Source of the DNA: Solitalea koreensis
GTDB lineage: Bacteria > Bacteroidota > Bacteroidia > Sphingobacteriales > Sphingobacteriaceae
Assembly: GCF_900182575.1 (NCBI RefSeq)
Contig: NZ_FXSZ01000003.1
Location: 248,001 to 312,000 of the forward strand
Reading direction: 5' to 3'
DNA length: 64,000 nt
Part shown: positions 52,386-61,022 of the stretch, one piece after another
Position numbering within the stretch: the first letter of the stretch is position 1
Layout of the letters: every line of letters begins with the position of its first letter
Notes under the pieces: generated by a model
Told to the model about the DNA's origin: nothing
Database searches by the model: none
Seen by the model: only the letters and a program-made list of their open reading frames with translations
Position numbers and translations under genes: made by a program

Positions 52386-53447
52386 ATGGAAGCAATCGTT
52401 ATAGAAAAAATTATCCTGATCACTGTAATTCTGCTACTAAGCTTAGTTATAGCCATGTATATGACCTTGGCAGAGCGTAAGTTTGCAGGTTTTTTACAAG
52501 ACCGTTTAGGCCCTAACCGTACCGGCCCGTTTGGTATTTTACAACCATTAGCAGATGGTGTTAAGCTTTTTACTAAGGAAGAAATTATTCCGGCTAACGC
52601 GAATAAAATGCTGTTTATTCTCGGCCCTTCTCTCGCTATGTTTACTGCTTGTATTGGATCAGCAGTAATTCCTTGGGGGCATGATTTAGTGATTGGAGGC
52701 AGAACCATCCCCCTTCAAGTTGCTGATATCAACGTAGGCGTGCTGTATATATTTGGAGTAGTTTCTTTAGGTGTTTATGGTGTAATGATTGGCGGTTGGG
52801 CATCTAACAATAAGTATTCTTTATTGGGGGCTATACGTGCTGCATCTCAAAACATCAGTTATGAAATTGCAATGGGACTTTCAATCATCGCTTTGTTGAT
52901 GGTTACAGGAACCTTAAGCATGCGCGGAATTGCAGTAGGTCAAGCAGGTAATTTATATGGATGGGGCCCTTCAGGTATGGCTTGGAACGTGTTTTATCAG
53001 CCTTTAGGTTTTTTGATTTACCTTATCTGTATGTTTGCTGAAGCTAACCGTACACCATTTGACTTACCTGAGTGTGAGTCGGAGTTGGTTGCAGGTTACC
53101 ACACTGAACACTCAAGTATGAAACTCGGTTTTTACTTGTTTGCTGAATACATCAATATGTTCATCGCTTCAGCAGTTGTTGCAACGCTTTATTTTGGCGG
53201 ATACAACTTCCCTGGTCAGGATGCTATTGTTGGATCAGTTTCACCGTTTTTGTATACCCTTATTGGTGTTGCTGCATTATTCTTAAAAATCTCGTTCTTT
53301 TTATTCTTCTTCATCTGGATACGTTGGACAATCCCTCGTTTCCGTTACGATCAATTGATGAAGTTAGGATGGAATATATTAATACCACTTTCAATTGCCA
53401 ATATCGTTATTACAGGTATTGTGATGTTTATGGCTGGTAAAGTGTAG
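52386..53447 (+). CDS. nuoH: NADH-quinone oxidoreductase subunit H
   Basis: Membrane subunit that closes the quinone chamber. The 353-residue protein has about eight membrane helices and the conserved AERKFAGFLQDRLGPNRTGP loop at about 30-49 (core QDRLGPNR). EANRTPFDLPECESELVAGYHTE is also present at about 219-241 (core FDLPE), with the charged residues that line the E-channel. Confidence 0.97.
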   Translation: MEAIVIEKIILITVILLLSLVIAMYMTLAERKFAGFLQDRLGPNRTGPFGILQPLADGVKLFTKEEIIPANANKMLFILGPSLAMFTACIGSAVIPWGHDLVIGGRTIPLQVADINVGVLYIFGVVSLGVYGVMIGGWASNNKYSLLGAIRAASQNISYEIAMGLSIIALLMVTGTLSMRGIAVGQAGNLYGWGPSGMAWNVFYQPLGFLIYLICMFAEANRTPFDLPECESELVAGYHTEHSSMKLGFYLFAEYINMFIASAVVATLYFGGYNFPGQDAIVGSVSPFLYTLIGVAALFLKISFFLFFFIWIRWTIPRFRYDQLMKLGWNILIPLSIANIVITGIVMFMAGKV

Positions 53448-53469
53448 TTTTACAGATTAGTTTGATAAA

Positions 53470-53979
53470 ATGGAATCATTAAGTAATAGAAAGAAAGTAC
53501 TTGAGCAAAAGCCGATGACTTTTATGGAACGCATGTATTTGCCTGCCATATTTCAAGGGTTATCGATTACAATTAAGCACTTTTTTAGAAAGAAGCCTAC
53601 TATTCAATATCCTGAACAGAAACGTGAATTCTCACAAAACTTCCGTGGAATTCACTCGTTGAAACGTGATGAAGATGGACGTGAACGCTGTACAGCTTGC
53701 GGCTTGTGCGCATTATCATGCCCTGCTGAAGCGATAACGATGACCGCTGCTGAACGCAAGCCGGGAGAAGAAGGCTTATATCGCGAAGAGAAATATGCGG
53801 CGGTTTACGAAATCAATATGCTGCGTTGTATTTTCTGTGGTTTCTGTGAAGAAGCTTGTCCGAAAGAAGCAATTTACCTTGATGGAGATATTGCTCCTGC
53901 GAATTTTGAGCGCGACACTTTTATTTACGGTAAAGACAGATTGCTTGAACCTATTCACAACAAAGTACAAAATTCTTAA
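53470..53979 (+). CDS. nuoI: NADH-quinone oxidoreductase subunit I
   Basis: Peripheral subunit with clusters N6a and N6b. The 169-residue protein carries two ferredoxin motifs, CTACGLCALSCP at about 75-86 and CIFCGFCEEACP at about 118-129, each with the full four cysteines. It follows nuoH by 22 bases. Confidence 0.97.
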   Translation: MESLSNRKKVLEQKPMTFMERMYLPAIFQGLSITIKHFFRKKPTIQYPEQKREFSQNFRGIHSLKRDEDGRERCTACGLCALSCPAEAITMTAAERKPGEEGLYREEKYAAVYEINMLRCIFCGFCEEACPKEAIYLDGDIAPANFERDTFIYGKDRLLEPIHNKVQNS

Positions 53980-53997
53980 ATTCGCGGCGTTTAAATC

Positions 53998-54501
53998 ATG
54001 ACAATAACACAGTCTTTATTCTATTTTCTGGCATTTGTGGCCATTTTCTGCTCACTATTAGTGGTGTTGGCTAAGAATCCTGTACACAGTGTACTGTATT
54101 TAATCATTACTTTCTTTGCATTTACGGGGCACTATATATTACTCAATGCACAGTTTGTGGGCATTGTAAATATAATTGTGTACGCCGGGGCCATCATGGT
54201 TCTGTTCCTGTTTGTGATCATGTTGCTTAATTTCAATGAAGGAACCGAAACCCATAAACCGAACCTGGTCAAATTCGCAGGAGCCATTACCGGCGGATTG
54301 GTATTGGTTGTATTGGTAGCTTCATTACAAACCCTTCAACAGTCAAATCCTGTTAAGCTTAACAATGCAGATATTGGGCTTGTTAAAAACCTGGGAAAAG
54401 TATTGTTTAATGAGTTTCTTTTACCATTTGAAGTTGTTTCTATCCTCTTCCTATCGGCTATGGTTGGAGCAGTATTATTAGCAAGAAAGGAGAATAACTA
54501 A
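53998..54501 (+). CDS. nuoJ: NADH-quinone oxidoreductase subunit J
   Basis: Membrane subunit with five predicted helices in 167 residues. The conserved segment NAQFVGIVNIIVYAGAIMVLFLF at about 50-72 (core VYAGAIMVLFLF) contains the pi-bulge helix that couples redox and proton transfer. It overlaps nothing and ends one base before the nuoK start. Confidence 0.95.
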   Translation: MTITQSLFYFLAFVAIFCSLLVVLAKNPVHSVLYLIITFFAFTGHYILLNAQFVGIVNIIVYAGAIMVLFLFVIMLLNFNEGTETHKPNLVKFAGAITGGLVLVVLVASLQTLQQSNPVKLNNADIGLVKNLGKVLFNEFLLPFEVVSILFLSAMVGAVLLARKENN

Positions 54502-54502
54502 T

Positions 54503-54832
54503 ATGGAAAACATTACTCAGGCTATTACACTGGTTCCTATTAACCACTATATCTTATTTAGCACAATCATTTTCATTATTGGCATCATAGGAGTTCTAAC
54601 ACGTAGAAATGCAATTATTGTTTTTATGTCGATAGAATTGATGTTGAATGCGGTGAATTTGTTACTTGCAGCTTTTTCCGCTTACAGAGGAGACGCGTCA
54701 GGGCAAATATTCGTATTCTTTATCATGGCTGTTGCAGCTGCAGAGGTTGCAGTAGGCCTTGCCATTATTGTTATGACCTATCGTAATACGAATTCGATTG
54801 ATATTAACTTTTTAAACAAACTGAAAAATTAA
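54503..54832 (+). CDS. nuoK: NADH-quinone oxidoreductase subunit K
   Basis: Small antiporter-like membrane subunit, 109 residues, three helices. The conserved glutamates are in MSIELMLNAVNLLL (about 43-56) and AAAEVAVGLAI (about 77-87), both required for proton transfer in the E-channel. Confidence 0.96.
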   Translation: MENITQAITLVPINHYILFSTIIFIIGIIGVLTRRNAIIVFMSIELMLNAVNLLLAAFSAYRGDASGQIFVFFIMAVAAAEVAVGLAIIVMTYRNTNSIDINFLNKLKN

Positions 54833-54864
54833 GAGTACAGGTTTTAGCTCCTAACAAATTTAAA

Positions 54865-54896
54865 ACTCATTACTTAAAACTTATTACTTAAAAATA
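54865..54896. repeat. Heptanucleotide-periodic tract before nuoL
   Basis: ACTCATT at 54865, ACTTAAA at 54872, ACTTATT at 54879 and ACTTAAA at 54886 form a 14-nt tandem repeat in 7-nt register. Four bases (AATA) separate it from the ATG at 54897. Only the pyrimidine-rich arm is clear; the left arm is weak. Confidence 0.7.
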
Positions 54897-56810
54897 ATGG
54901 TAGAATCATTCGCCTGGCTGATACCAGTACTTCCCTTAATCGGATTTCTGATCAACGGTTTGGGCAATAAAAATATTCCAAAAAGCTTGGTCGGCATTCT
55001 TGGCAGCGCTACGGTATTAGGCGCTTTCATTATTAGCTTGATGATTTTCTTTCAGGTAAAAGCCGATCCATCACACGGTCCTTTCATTGTAACTCTTTTC
55101 GACTGGTTTTCGGTTGGAACAATGAAAATTGCTTTTTCATTTCAAATTGATGCACTTTCTTCAATCATGCTATTGATCATTACGGGTATTGGGTTCTTAA
55201 TCCACCTTTACTCGATCGGCTATATGCATGATGATGAAGATTATGCACGTTACTTCGCTTACTTGAATTTGTTCGTATTCTTTATGTTGCTGCTTGTATT
55301 GGGCGCCAACTATTTAATTATGTTCATCGGTTGGGAAGGCGTAGGTTTATGTTCATACCTATTGATTGGATTTTGGTTCAAAAACACCGAGTATGCAAGT
55401 GCTGCAAAAAAAGCATTCATCATGAACCGTATTGGTGATTTAGGCTTCCTAATTGCCATGTTCATGATCTTTAGCACATTTGGTACGCTTAATTATACAG
55501 AGGTATTCTCTCAGGCCTCAACATTTTCTGTCGGAAATGGAACCCTATTAACAATCACCTTATTGTTATTTGTTGGAGCGATGGGTAAAAGTGCTCAACT
55601 TCCGTTGTACACTTGGTTGCCGGATGCCATGGCCGGTCCAACGCCTGTATCGGCCCTGATCCACGCTGCTACCATGGTAACTGCGGGTATCTATATGATC
55701 GCTCGTTCTAATATTCTGTATGCATTGTCGCCTGTTTCGTTGGCAGTAGTAGCTGGTATAGGTTTGGCAACAGCCATCTTCGCAGCTTCAATCGCGCTTA
55801 CACAAAATGATATTAAAAAAGTGTTGGCTTACTCAACGGTGAGTCAATTGGGTTATATGTTCCTTGGTTTAGGAGTAGGTGCTTTCACCGGCGCATTTTT
55901 CCATGTATTGACTCACGCTTTCTTCAAAGCTTTATTGTTCCTTGGCGCCGGTAGCGTTATTCATGCAATGAGCGGCGAACAAGATATTCGTAAGATGGGC
56001 GGTTTGAAAAAGCATCTCCCAATTACTTACTGGACAATGCTGATGGGTACCATTGCAATTTCGGGTATTCCTCCGTTTTCAGGCTTTTTCTCCAAAGATG
56101 AAATCCTTGGACATGCTTTTGCCATTAGTCCCACCATTTGGGCTATTGGAGTTGCCGGAGCGTTGATGACAGCCTTCTACATGTTCAGAATGTTTTACCT
56201 TACTTTCCATGGTGAATTCCGCGGAACTGAAAAACAATTGCACCATTTGCATGAATCACCTATTACCATCACTTTGCCATTAATCATTCTTGCTATCCTT
56301 TCGGTAGTAGGAGGTTTCGTGGGTGTTCCTGAAGTTTTAGGCGGATCACATGAGCTTGGAGAATTCCTTGCCCCTGTATTTGCAGCTTCCGCTTCCTTGG
56401 TGCCTCATCATCATACACCGGAAATGGTAGAATACATCTTAATGCTTTCATCCGTAATTGGTGTTACCATATCTATTGGCTTTGCTTACTATACTTATGT
56501 GAGTAAGAAAGTTGTTCCCGCACCTGATTCAGTAATGCGTGAAGGAATGTCAAAAGCATCTTATAATAAGTTTTATGTAGATGAAATTTATGATGCAGTA
56601 TTCAAGCGTCCATTAGATGCTTTATCACAGGTATGCTATAAAGTTGTCGACAATGCTTTTATTGATGGAATTGTTGAAGGATTCGGGCAGCTAACTCGTT
56701 GGAGCGCTGGTCAAGTTCGCTTGTTACAAAACGGAAATGTAGGTAGCTACCTGTTTATGATGGTAGCCGGTATTATTTTAATCTTGGTTTTAAACCTTTT
56801 GATATTTTAA
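54897..56810 (+). CDS. nuoL: NADH-quinone oxidoreductase subunit L
   Basis: Largest antiporter-like proton-pumping subunit, 637 residues, with the long lateral helix at the C-terminus. Landmarks include FIGWEGVGLCSYLLIGFW at about 141-158 with the key glutamate (GWEG), PTPVSALIHAATMVTAG, and LTHAFFKALLFLGAGS (core HAFFKALLFL), which hold the proton-path lysines and histidines. Confidence 0.97.
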   Translation: MVESFAWLIPVLPLIGFLINGLGNKNIPKSLVGILGSATVLGAFIISLMIFFQVKADPSHGPFIVTLFDWFSVGTMKIAFSFQIDALSSIMLLIITGIGFLIHLYSIGYMHDDEDYARYFAYLNLFVFFMLLLVLGANYLIMFIGWEGVGLCSYLLIGFWFKNTEYASAAKKAFIMNRIGDLGFLIAMFMIFSTFGTLNYTEVFSQASTFSVGNGTLLTITLLLFVGAMGKSAQLPLYTWLPDAMAGPTPVSALIHAATMVTAGIYMIARSNILYALSPVSLAVVAGIGLATAIFAASIALTQNDIKKVLAYSTVSQLGYMFLGLGVGAFTGAFFHVLTHAFFKALLFLGAGSVIHAMSGEQDIRKMGGLKKHLPITYWTMLMGTIAISGIPPFSGFFSKDEILGHAFAISPTIWAIGVAGALMTAFYMFRMFYLTFHGEFRGTEKQLHHLHESPITITLPLIILAILSVVGGFVGVPEVLGGSHELGEFLAPVFAASASLVPHHHTPEMVEYILMLSSVIGVTISIGFAYYTYVSKKVVPAPDSVMREGMSKASYNKFYVDEIYDAVFKRPLDALSQVCYKVVDNAFIDGIVEGFGQLTRWSAGQVRLLQNGNVGSYLFMMVAGIILILVLNLLIF

Positions 56811-56816
56811 AGATAG

Positions 56817-58289
56817 ATGACACAACCAGGTTTACTAACAGTTTTTCTTATATTATTACCACTTGTTGCTTCTCTAACTTTATCACTTGTCAAAGGTGAA
56901 CAAGTAAAGAAGCTGGCTCTTGTTTTTTCATTAGCTGAATTAGCTATTGGATTATTTGCATGGTCAAAATTTGATGCTGCCGATGCGCGTGCTCAGTTTT
57001 TATACGATACTAACTGGGTGGCTTCTCTCGGAATTCATTTCGCGGTAGGAATGGATGGAATCAGTATGTTATTGGTACTACTCACCGTTGTATTGGTTCC
57101 TTTGATTATTCTTTCTTCTTTCAAAAATGAATTCAAAAAGCCTAATGCATTATATGCCCTGATCTTATTCATGCAAGCAGGTTTAATTGGAGTATTTACT
57201 TCCTTAGATGCGTTTTTATTTTATGTATCATGGGAGGCCGCACTAATTCCGATTTACTTCATCTGTGCGATTTGGGGCGGCGAGGATAGAATAAGAATAA
57301 CATTCAAGTTTTTTGTATACACCATCTTTGGTAGTTTGTTCATGTTGTTAGGTATTATCTACCTCTACTTCATGACTCCTGATCACTCATTTAGCTTATT
57401 GTCATTCTATCAGGTAAGCTTGAGTCCAACCGCTCAGTCATGGTTATTCTGGTGTTTCTTTTTAGCTTTTGCTATTAAGATGCCAATATTCCCTTTCCAT
57501 ACATGGCAACCTGATACGTATACTACAGCTCCAACAGCTGGTACAATGTTGCTATCAGGTATCATGTTAAAGATGGGTATTTATGGAGTTATGCGTTGGT
57601 TATTGCCAGTATTGCCAATGGGTGTTTTAGAATGGGGAAATACAGCCATGATACTTTCGGTAATTGGGATTGTTTATGCCTCAATCATTGCCTTTACGCA
57701 GAAAGATACTAAACGACTAATCGCGTATTCATCGATTGCTCACGTAGGCCTAATTTCGGCCGGTGTTTTTGCGTTGAATGTGCAAGGTATGCAAGGTGCC
57801 ATGATTCAAATGGTGAGTCACGGTATTAACGTTGTCGGTTTATTCTTTGTAATAGAGATCATTTATCAACGTACTAAAACGCGTGAAACCTTTAATCTTG
57901 GTGGAATAGCAAATGAAGCGCCTGTATTGGCGACTTGTTTCATGATCATTATGTTGGGAGCCGTGGCATTGCCATTAACGAATGGATTCATTGGCGAGTT
58001 TATGCTGCTTAACGGTGTTTTTAATTACAACATTTTGCTTTCAGCAATTGCCGGTCTAACTATCATATTTGGCGCTGTTTACATGTTGCGTATGTATCAA
58101 AAAGTAATGCTTGGCGAAGTAAATAATGTTACTGCAGGCTTTACAGATCTATTCGCATCCGAAAAGGCTGTGCTTTTTATCATCTGTGCTTTAGTAATTG
58201 TAATAGGAGTTTATCCTAAACCAATTCTGAGTGTTTCGGAAGTAGCAGTTAATAACCTGCTTGAAGTGATAAAATTAAGAATGCAATAA
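56817..58289 (+). CDS. nuoM: NADH-quinone oxidoreductase subunit M
   Basis: Second antiporter-like subunit, 490 residues. The conserved glutamate lies in FYVSWEAALIPIYF (about 136-149), with FAIKMPIFPFHTWQPDTYTTAPT at about 220-242 (core PIFPFHTW) and SSIAHVGLISAG. It begins six bases after the nuoL stop. Confidence 0.97.
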   Translation: MTQPGLLTVFLILLPLVASLTLSLVKGEQVKKLALVFSLAELAIGLFAWSKFDAADARAQFLYDTNWVASLGIHFAVGMDGISMLLVLLTVVLVPLIILSSFKNEFKKPNALYALILFMQAGLIGVFTSLDAFLFYVSWEAALIPIYFICAIWGGEDRIRITFKFFVYTIFGSLFMLLGIIYLYFMTPDHSFSLLSFYQVSLSPTAQSWLFWCFFLAFAIKMPIFPFHTWQPDTYTTAPTAGTMLLSGIMLKMGIYGVMRWLLPVLPMGVLEWGNTAMILSVIGIVYASIIAFTQKDTKRLIAYSSIAHVGLISAGVFALNVQGMQGAMIQMVSHGINVVGLFFVIEIIYQRTKTRETFNLGGIANEAPVLATCFMIIMLGAVALPLTNGFIGEFMLLNGVFNYNILLSAIAGLTIIFGAVYMLRMYQKVMLGEVNNVTAGFTDLFASEKAVLFIICALVIVIGVYPKPILSVSEVAVNNLLEVIKLRMQ

Positions 58290-58290
58290 T

Positions 58291-58370
58291 TGAAACTCTA
58301 AATCCAAATATCTAGAATTTGGTAATAAGGTTTTAGAAAATCAGGTTTAGATATTAGAATTTTAACAATA
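58291..58370. repeat. Heptanucleotide-periodic element before nuoN
   Basis: Units in one 7-nt register: CTAAATC at 58298 and CTAGAAT at 58312 on the left, TTAGAAA at 58333, TTAGATA at 58347 and TTAGAAT at 58354 on the right, three bases before the ATG at 58371. The left CTAAATC and right GGTTTAG segments are complementary. Confidence 0.72.
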
Positions 58371-59738
58371 ATGACTTCGATAATCATCATAACAATAACC
58401 GCAATTGTAGTTCTCTATTTAGGATTATATAAGGCTCAAAAAGCATTGTTGCCTGTTTCAATATTGGGTTTATTAGCTTCAGGAGCTACTGCATTTATGG
58501 CATGGGGATCCGAGCTATCATATTTCAATGATATGATCGTGTTTAACAACTACGCTATTGCATTTACTATACTCTTGGTTGTAACAACCATTCTGATCTT
58601 CTTGCTATCACGTGATTATTTTGAACATATCAGTTCAAATGTAGCAGAGTATTATGCGATTCTTCTTTTTGCATTAGCAGGAGGAGTTGTTATGGTATCT
58701 TTCCAGAATTTATCCATGTTATTCATCGGCATCGAAATTCTTTCGGTGAGCATGTACATTATGGCGGGTATTAAAAGAAGAAATATTGCTTCCAATGAGG
58801 CTGCCTTGAAGTACTTCTTATTAGGAGCATTTTCTACCGGTTTCTTATTATTTGGAATTGCATTGGTTTATGGAGCAACAGGCTCTTTTAATATTGATCA
58901 AATAGCAGCACATGCATCAGAAAACCCGTTGTTGTTTAACGTCGGACTAACACTGATGTTAATAGCAATGGCCTTTAAAGTAGGTGTAGCTCCATTGCAT
59001 TTTTGGACTCCAGACGTTTATCAAGGCACGCCAACATTGGTAACTACATTTATGTCTACTGTTGTGAAAACAGCTGGCTTTGCGGCTTTCCTTCGTTTGT
59101 TCACCGTTGCATTTGGTGCTAGTTCACACGTATGGATGGTCACCGTTTCCGTTATGGTTGTATTAACCTTATTTATTGGTAATGTTACAGCAGCATTTCA
59201 AAGCAATCAAAAGCGACTTTTAGCTTATTCGAGTATTTCACATGCCGGATACATGCTTATTGCAATTTTGGCTTTGGGCGGAGCATCAGCTAATTCTATC
59301 CTGATTTATTCAATTGCTTATTCTATTGCATCTGTTGCAGCATTTGGTGTTATGATTTTGGTTAAACAACAACGTGGATCTGATGACATTACAGCTTTCA
59401 ACGGTTTAGCTAAAAACAATCCGGCCCTTGCTCTTATCATGACCATAGCTATGTGTTCATTAGCCGGAATCCCACTTACTGCAGGTTTCTTTGGTAAGTT
59501 CTTTATCTTTGGTACTGCGATTAGTGCTCATTATACTTGGTTAGTAGCTATTGCTGTATTAATGGCTGCAGTTGGCATTTACTACTATTTTAAAGTGATT
59601 ATTGCAATGTACCTTCGCAAAGGGGAGGAAGGTAACATTATTCAGGTGTCAACTCATTACCAATTTGTGCTGGCTTTTTGCGCATTAGTTACTATCTTGC
59701 TCGGTGTACTTCCTGGCCTTATTACAAATCTCTTGTAG
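58371..59738 (+). CDS. nuoN: NADH-quinone oxidoreductase subunit N
   Basis: Third antiporter-like subunit, 455 residues, about fourteen helices. Landmarks are LFIGIEILSVSMYIMAG at about 122-138, FKVGVAPLHFWTPDVYQGTPT at about 201-221 (core APLHFWTPDVY) and SSISHAGYMLIA. Last gene of the nuoA-N operon. Confidence 0.97.
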   Translation: MTSIIIITITAIVVLYLGLYKAQKALLPVSILGLLASGATAFMAWGSELSYFNDMIVFNNYAIAFTILLVVTTILIFLLSRDYFEHISSNVAEYYAILLFALAGGVVMVSFQNLSMLFIGIEILSVSMYIMAGIKRRNIASNEAALKYFLLGAFSTGFLLFGIALVYGATGSFNIDQIAAHASENPLLFNVGLTLMLIAMAFKVGVAPLHFWTPDVYQGTPTLVTTFMSTVVKTAGFAAFLRLFTVAFGASSHVWMVTVSVMVVLTLFIGNVTAAFQSNQKRLLAYSSISHAGYMLIAILALGGASANSILIYSIAYSIASVAAFGVMILVKQQRGSDDITAFNGLAKNNPALALIMTIAMCSLAGIPLTAGFFGKFFIFGTAISAHYTWLVAIAVLMAAVGIYYYFKVIIAMYLRKGEEGNIIQVSTHYQFVLAFCALVTILLGVLPGLITNLL

Positions 59739-59786
59739 TAAGTATTGATAACACTTACTTTTATAACACCTTTGGCAGCCTTACGT

Positions 59787-60452
59787 ATGAATGAATTTTT
59801 CGAGTTTATCCGCAATATCATCAACCCTGAATGGATATTGACACATGGAGGGTTATGGCTGCTTTTACTTATTGTATTTGCTGAGACCGGTCTTTTTGTA
59901 GGCTTCTTCCTGCCGGGAGATTCCTTATTGTTCGTAACCGGGATGGTGCTTTCTCGCACTCATGAAATATCAGGATTGGGGGTAATGCCTATACTTATTC
60001 TGGTTAGTGCCTGTGGTGTTGCCGGTAATTATGCCGGTTATTGGTTTGGCAAAAAATCAGGCCCATTGCTCTTTAATAAGAAAGATACTTTTTTCTTTAA
60101 GCAGCGGTATTTACACGCTGCTAAGAAGTTTTATGATAAGCACGGAGGTATGGCTATTGTTTTTGCCCGCTTCCTTCCATTTATCCGTACATTTGCACCT
60201 ATTGTTGCAGGTATCGTGACGATGGATTATCGCAAGTTTGCCTTTTATAATCTGGTTGGCTGTGTAGCATGGGTTTTCTCAATGATACTATCAGGCTATT
60301 TTTTAGGGCGTGCATTTCCTACGTTGGCACAACACCTTGACTTAATAGTTATAGGTATAATTCTAGTTAGTATTGTTCCCGTGATTATTACATACTTTAA
60401 AAACAGAGTAAAATCAGGAGAGCTTGAAAAGGATTTAAGTGGAAAGAATTAA
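59787..60452 (+). CDS. DedA-family membrane protein
   Basis: A 221-residue inner-membrane protein of the DedA family, thought to act in lipid flipping or proton-coupled envelope homeostasis. The ATG at 59787 (MNEFFEFIRN) is preferred over a TTG start 42 bases upstream. Family motifs are FAETGLFVGFFLPGDSLLF at about 32-50 (core FLPGDSL) and FARFLPFIRTFAPIVAG at about 126-142. It follows nuoN by 48 bases and precedes ppa. Confidence 0.92.
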   Translation: MNEFFEFIRNIINPEWILTHGGLWLLLLIVFAETGLFVGFFLPGDSLLFVTGMVLSRTHEISGLGVMPILILVSACGVAGNYAGYWFGKKSGPLLFNKKDTFFFKQRYLHAAKKFYDKHGGMAIVFARFLPFIRTFAPIVAGIVTMDYRKFAFYNLVGCVAWVFSMILSGYFLGRAFPTLAQHLDLIVIGIILVSIVPVIITYFKNRVKSGELEKDLSGKN

Positions 60453-60479
60453 TTACTAATATAAAAATTGAATACGAAT

Positions 60480-61022
60480 ATGGGAACAGACCCGTGGCAC
60501 TCGGTTGAGCCGGGCGACAATTGTCCGGAAGTGGTAAATGCTATTATTGAAATTCCTAAAGGCTCAAAAGCTAAATACGAGGTTGATAAGAAGACAGGAT
60601 TATTGAAACTTGACAGAATACTTTTTTCTTCAGTAATGTATCCTGCTAACTATGGCTTTATTCCTCAAACCTTCTGCGATGATAATGACCCTCTCGATAT
60701 ACTAGTGCTTTGCTCAGTAGATGTTATTCCATTGTCAATTATCGAAGCTAAAGTTGTGGGCGTAATGCACATGATTGATGGAGATGAACGTGATGATAAG
60801 ATTATCGCCGTGGCTAATAATGACATGTCGGTTAATTACATCAATGATATTGCCGAACTTCCTCCTCATACCATGAAAGAAATTGTTCGTTTCTTCCAGG
60901 ATTATAAAGCTTTGGAACATAAAAATGTTGTAGTTGAACATTTCTTAGGTAAGCGATATGCTTACAAAGTGATCAACGAAGCTATTGAGCTTTATAACAA
61001 AACATTCAGGACTAACAATTAA
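60480..61022 (+). CDS. ppa: Inorganic pyrophosphatase, family I
   Basis: Hydrolyses pyrophosphate to phosphate. The ATG at 60480 was chosen over a TTG 12 bases upstream. The 180-residue protein has the signature DDNDPLDILV at about 63-72 with the metal-binding aspartates, preceded by YPANYGFIPQTFC. The stop codon shares a base with the start of the downstream CorC-type gene (TAATG), so the two are coupled. Confidence 0.94.
   Translation: MGTDPWHSVEPGDNCPEVVNAIIEIPKGSKAKYEVDKKTGLLKLDRILFSSVMYPANYGFIPQTFCDDNDPLDILVLCSVDVIPLSIIEAKVVGVMHMIDGDERDDKIIAVANNDMSVNYINDIAELPPHTMKEIVRFFQDYKALEHKNVVVEHFLGKRYAYKVINEAIELYNKTFRTNN

Noticed and set aside
47978..58370. Interpretation of the periodic intergenic elements as CRISPR arrays or insertion-sequence remnants
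   Set aside because: There are no identical 20-40 base repeats with spacers, no cas genes and no transposase; the unit is seven bases and differs between gaps.
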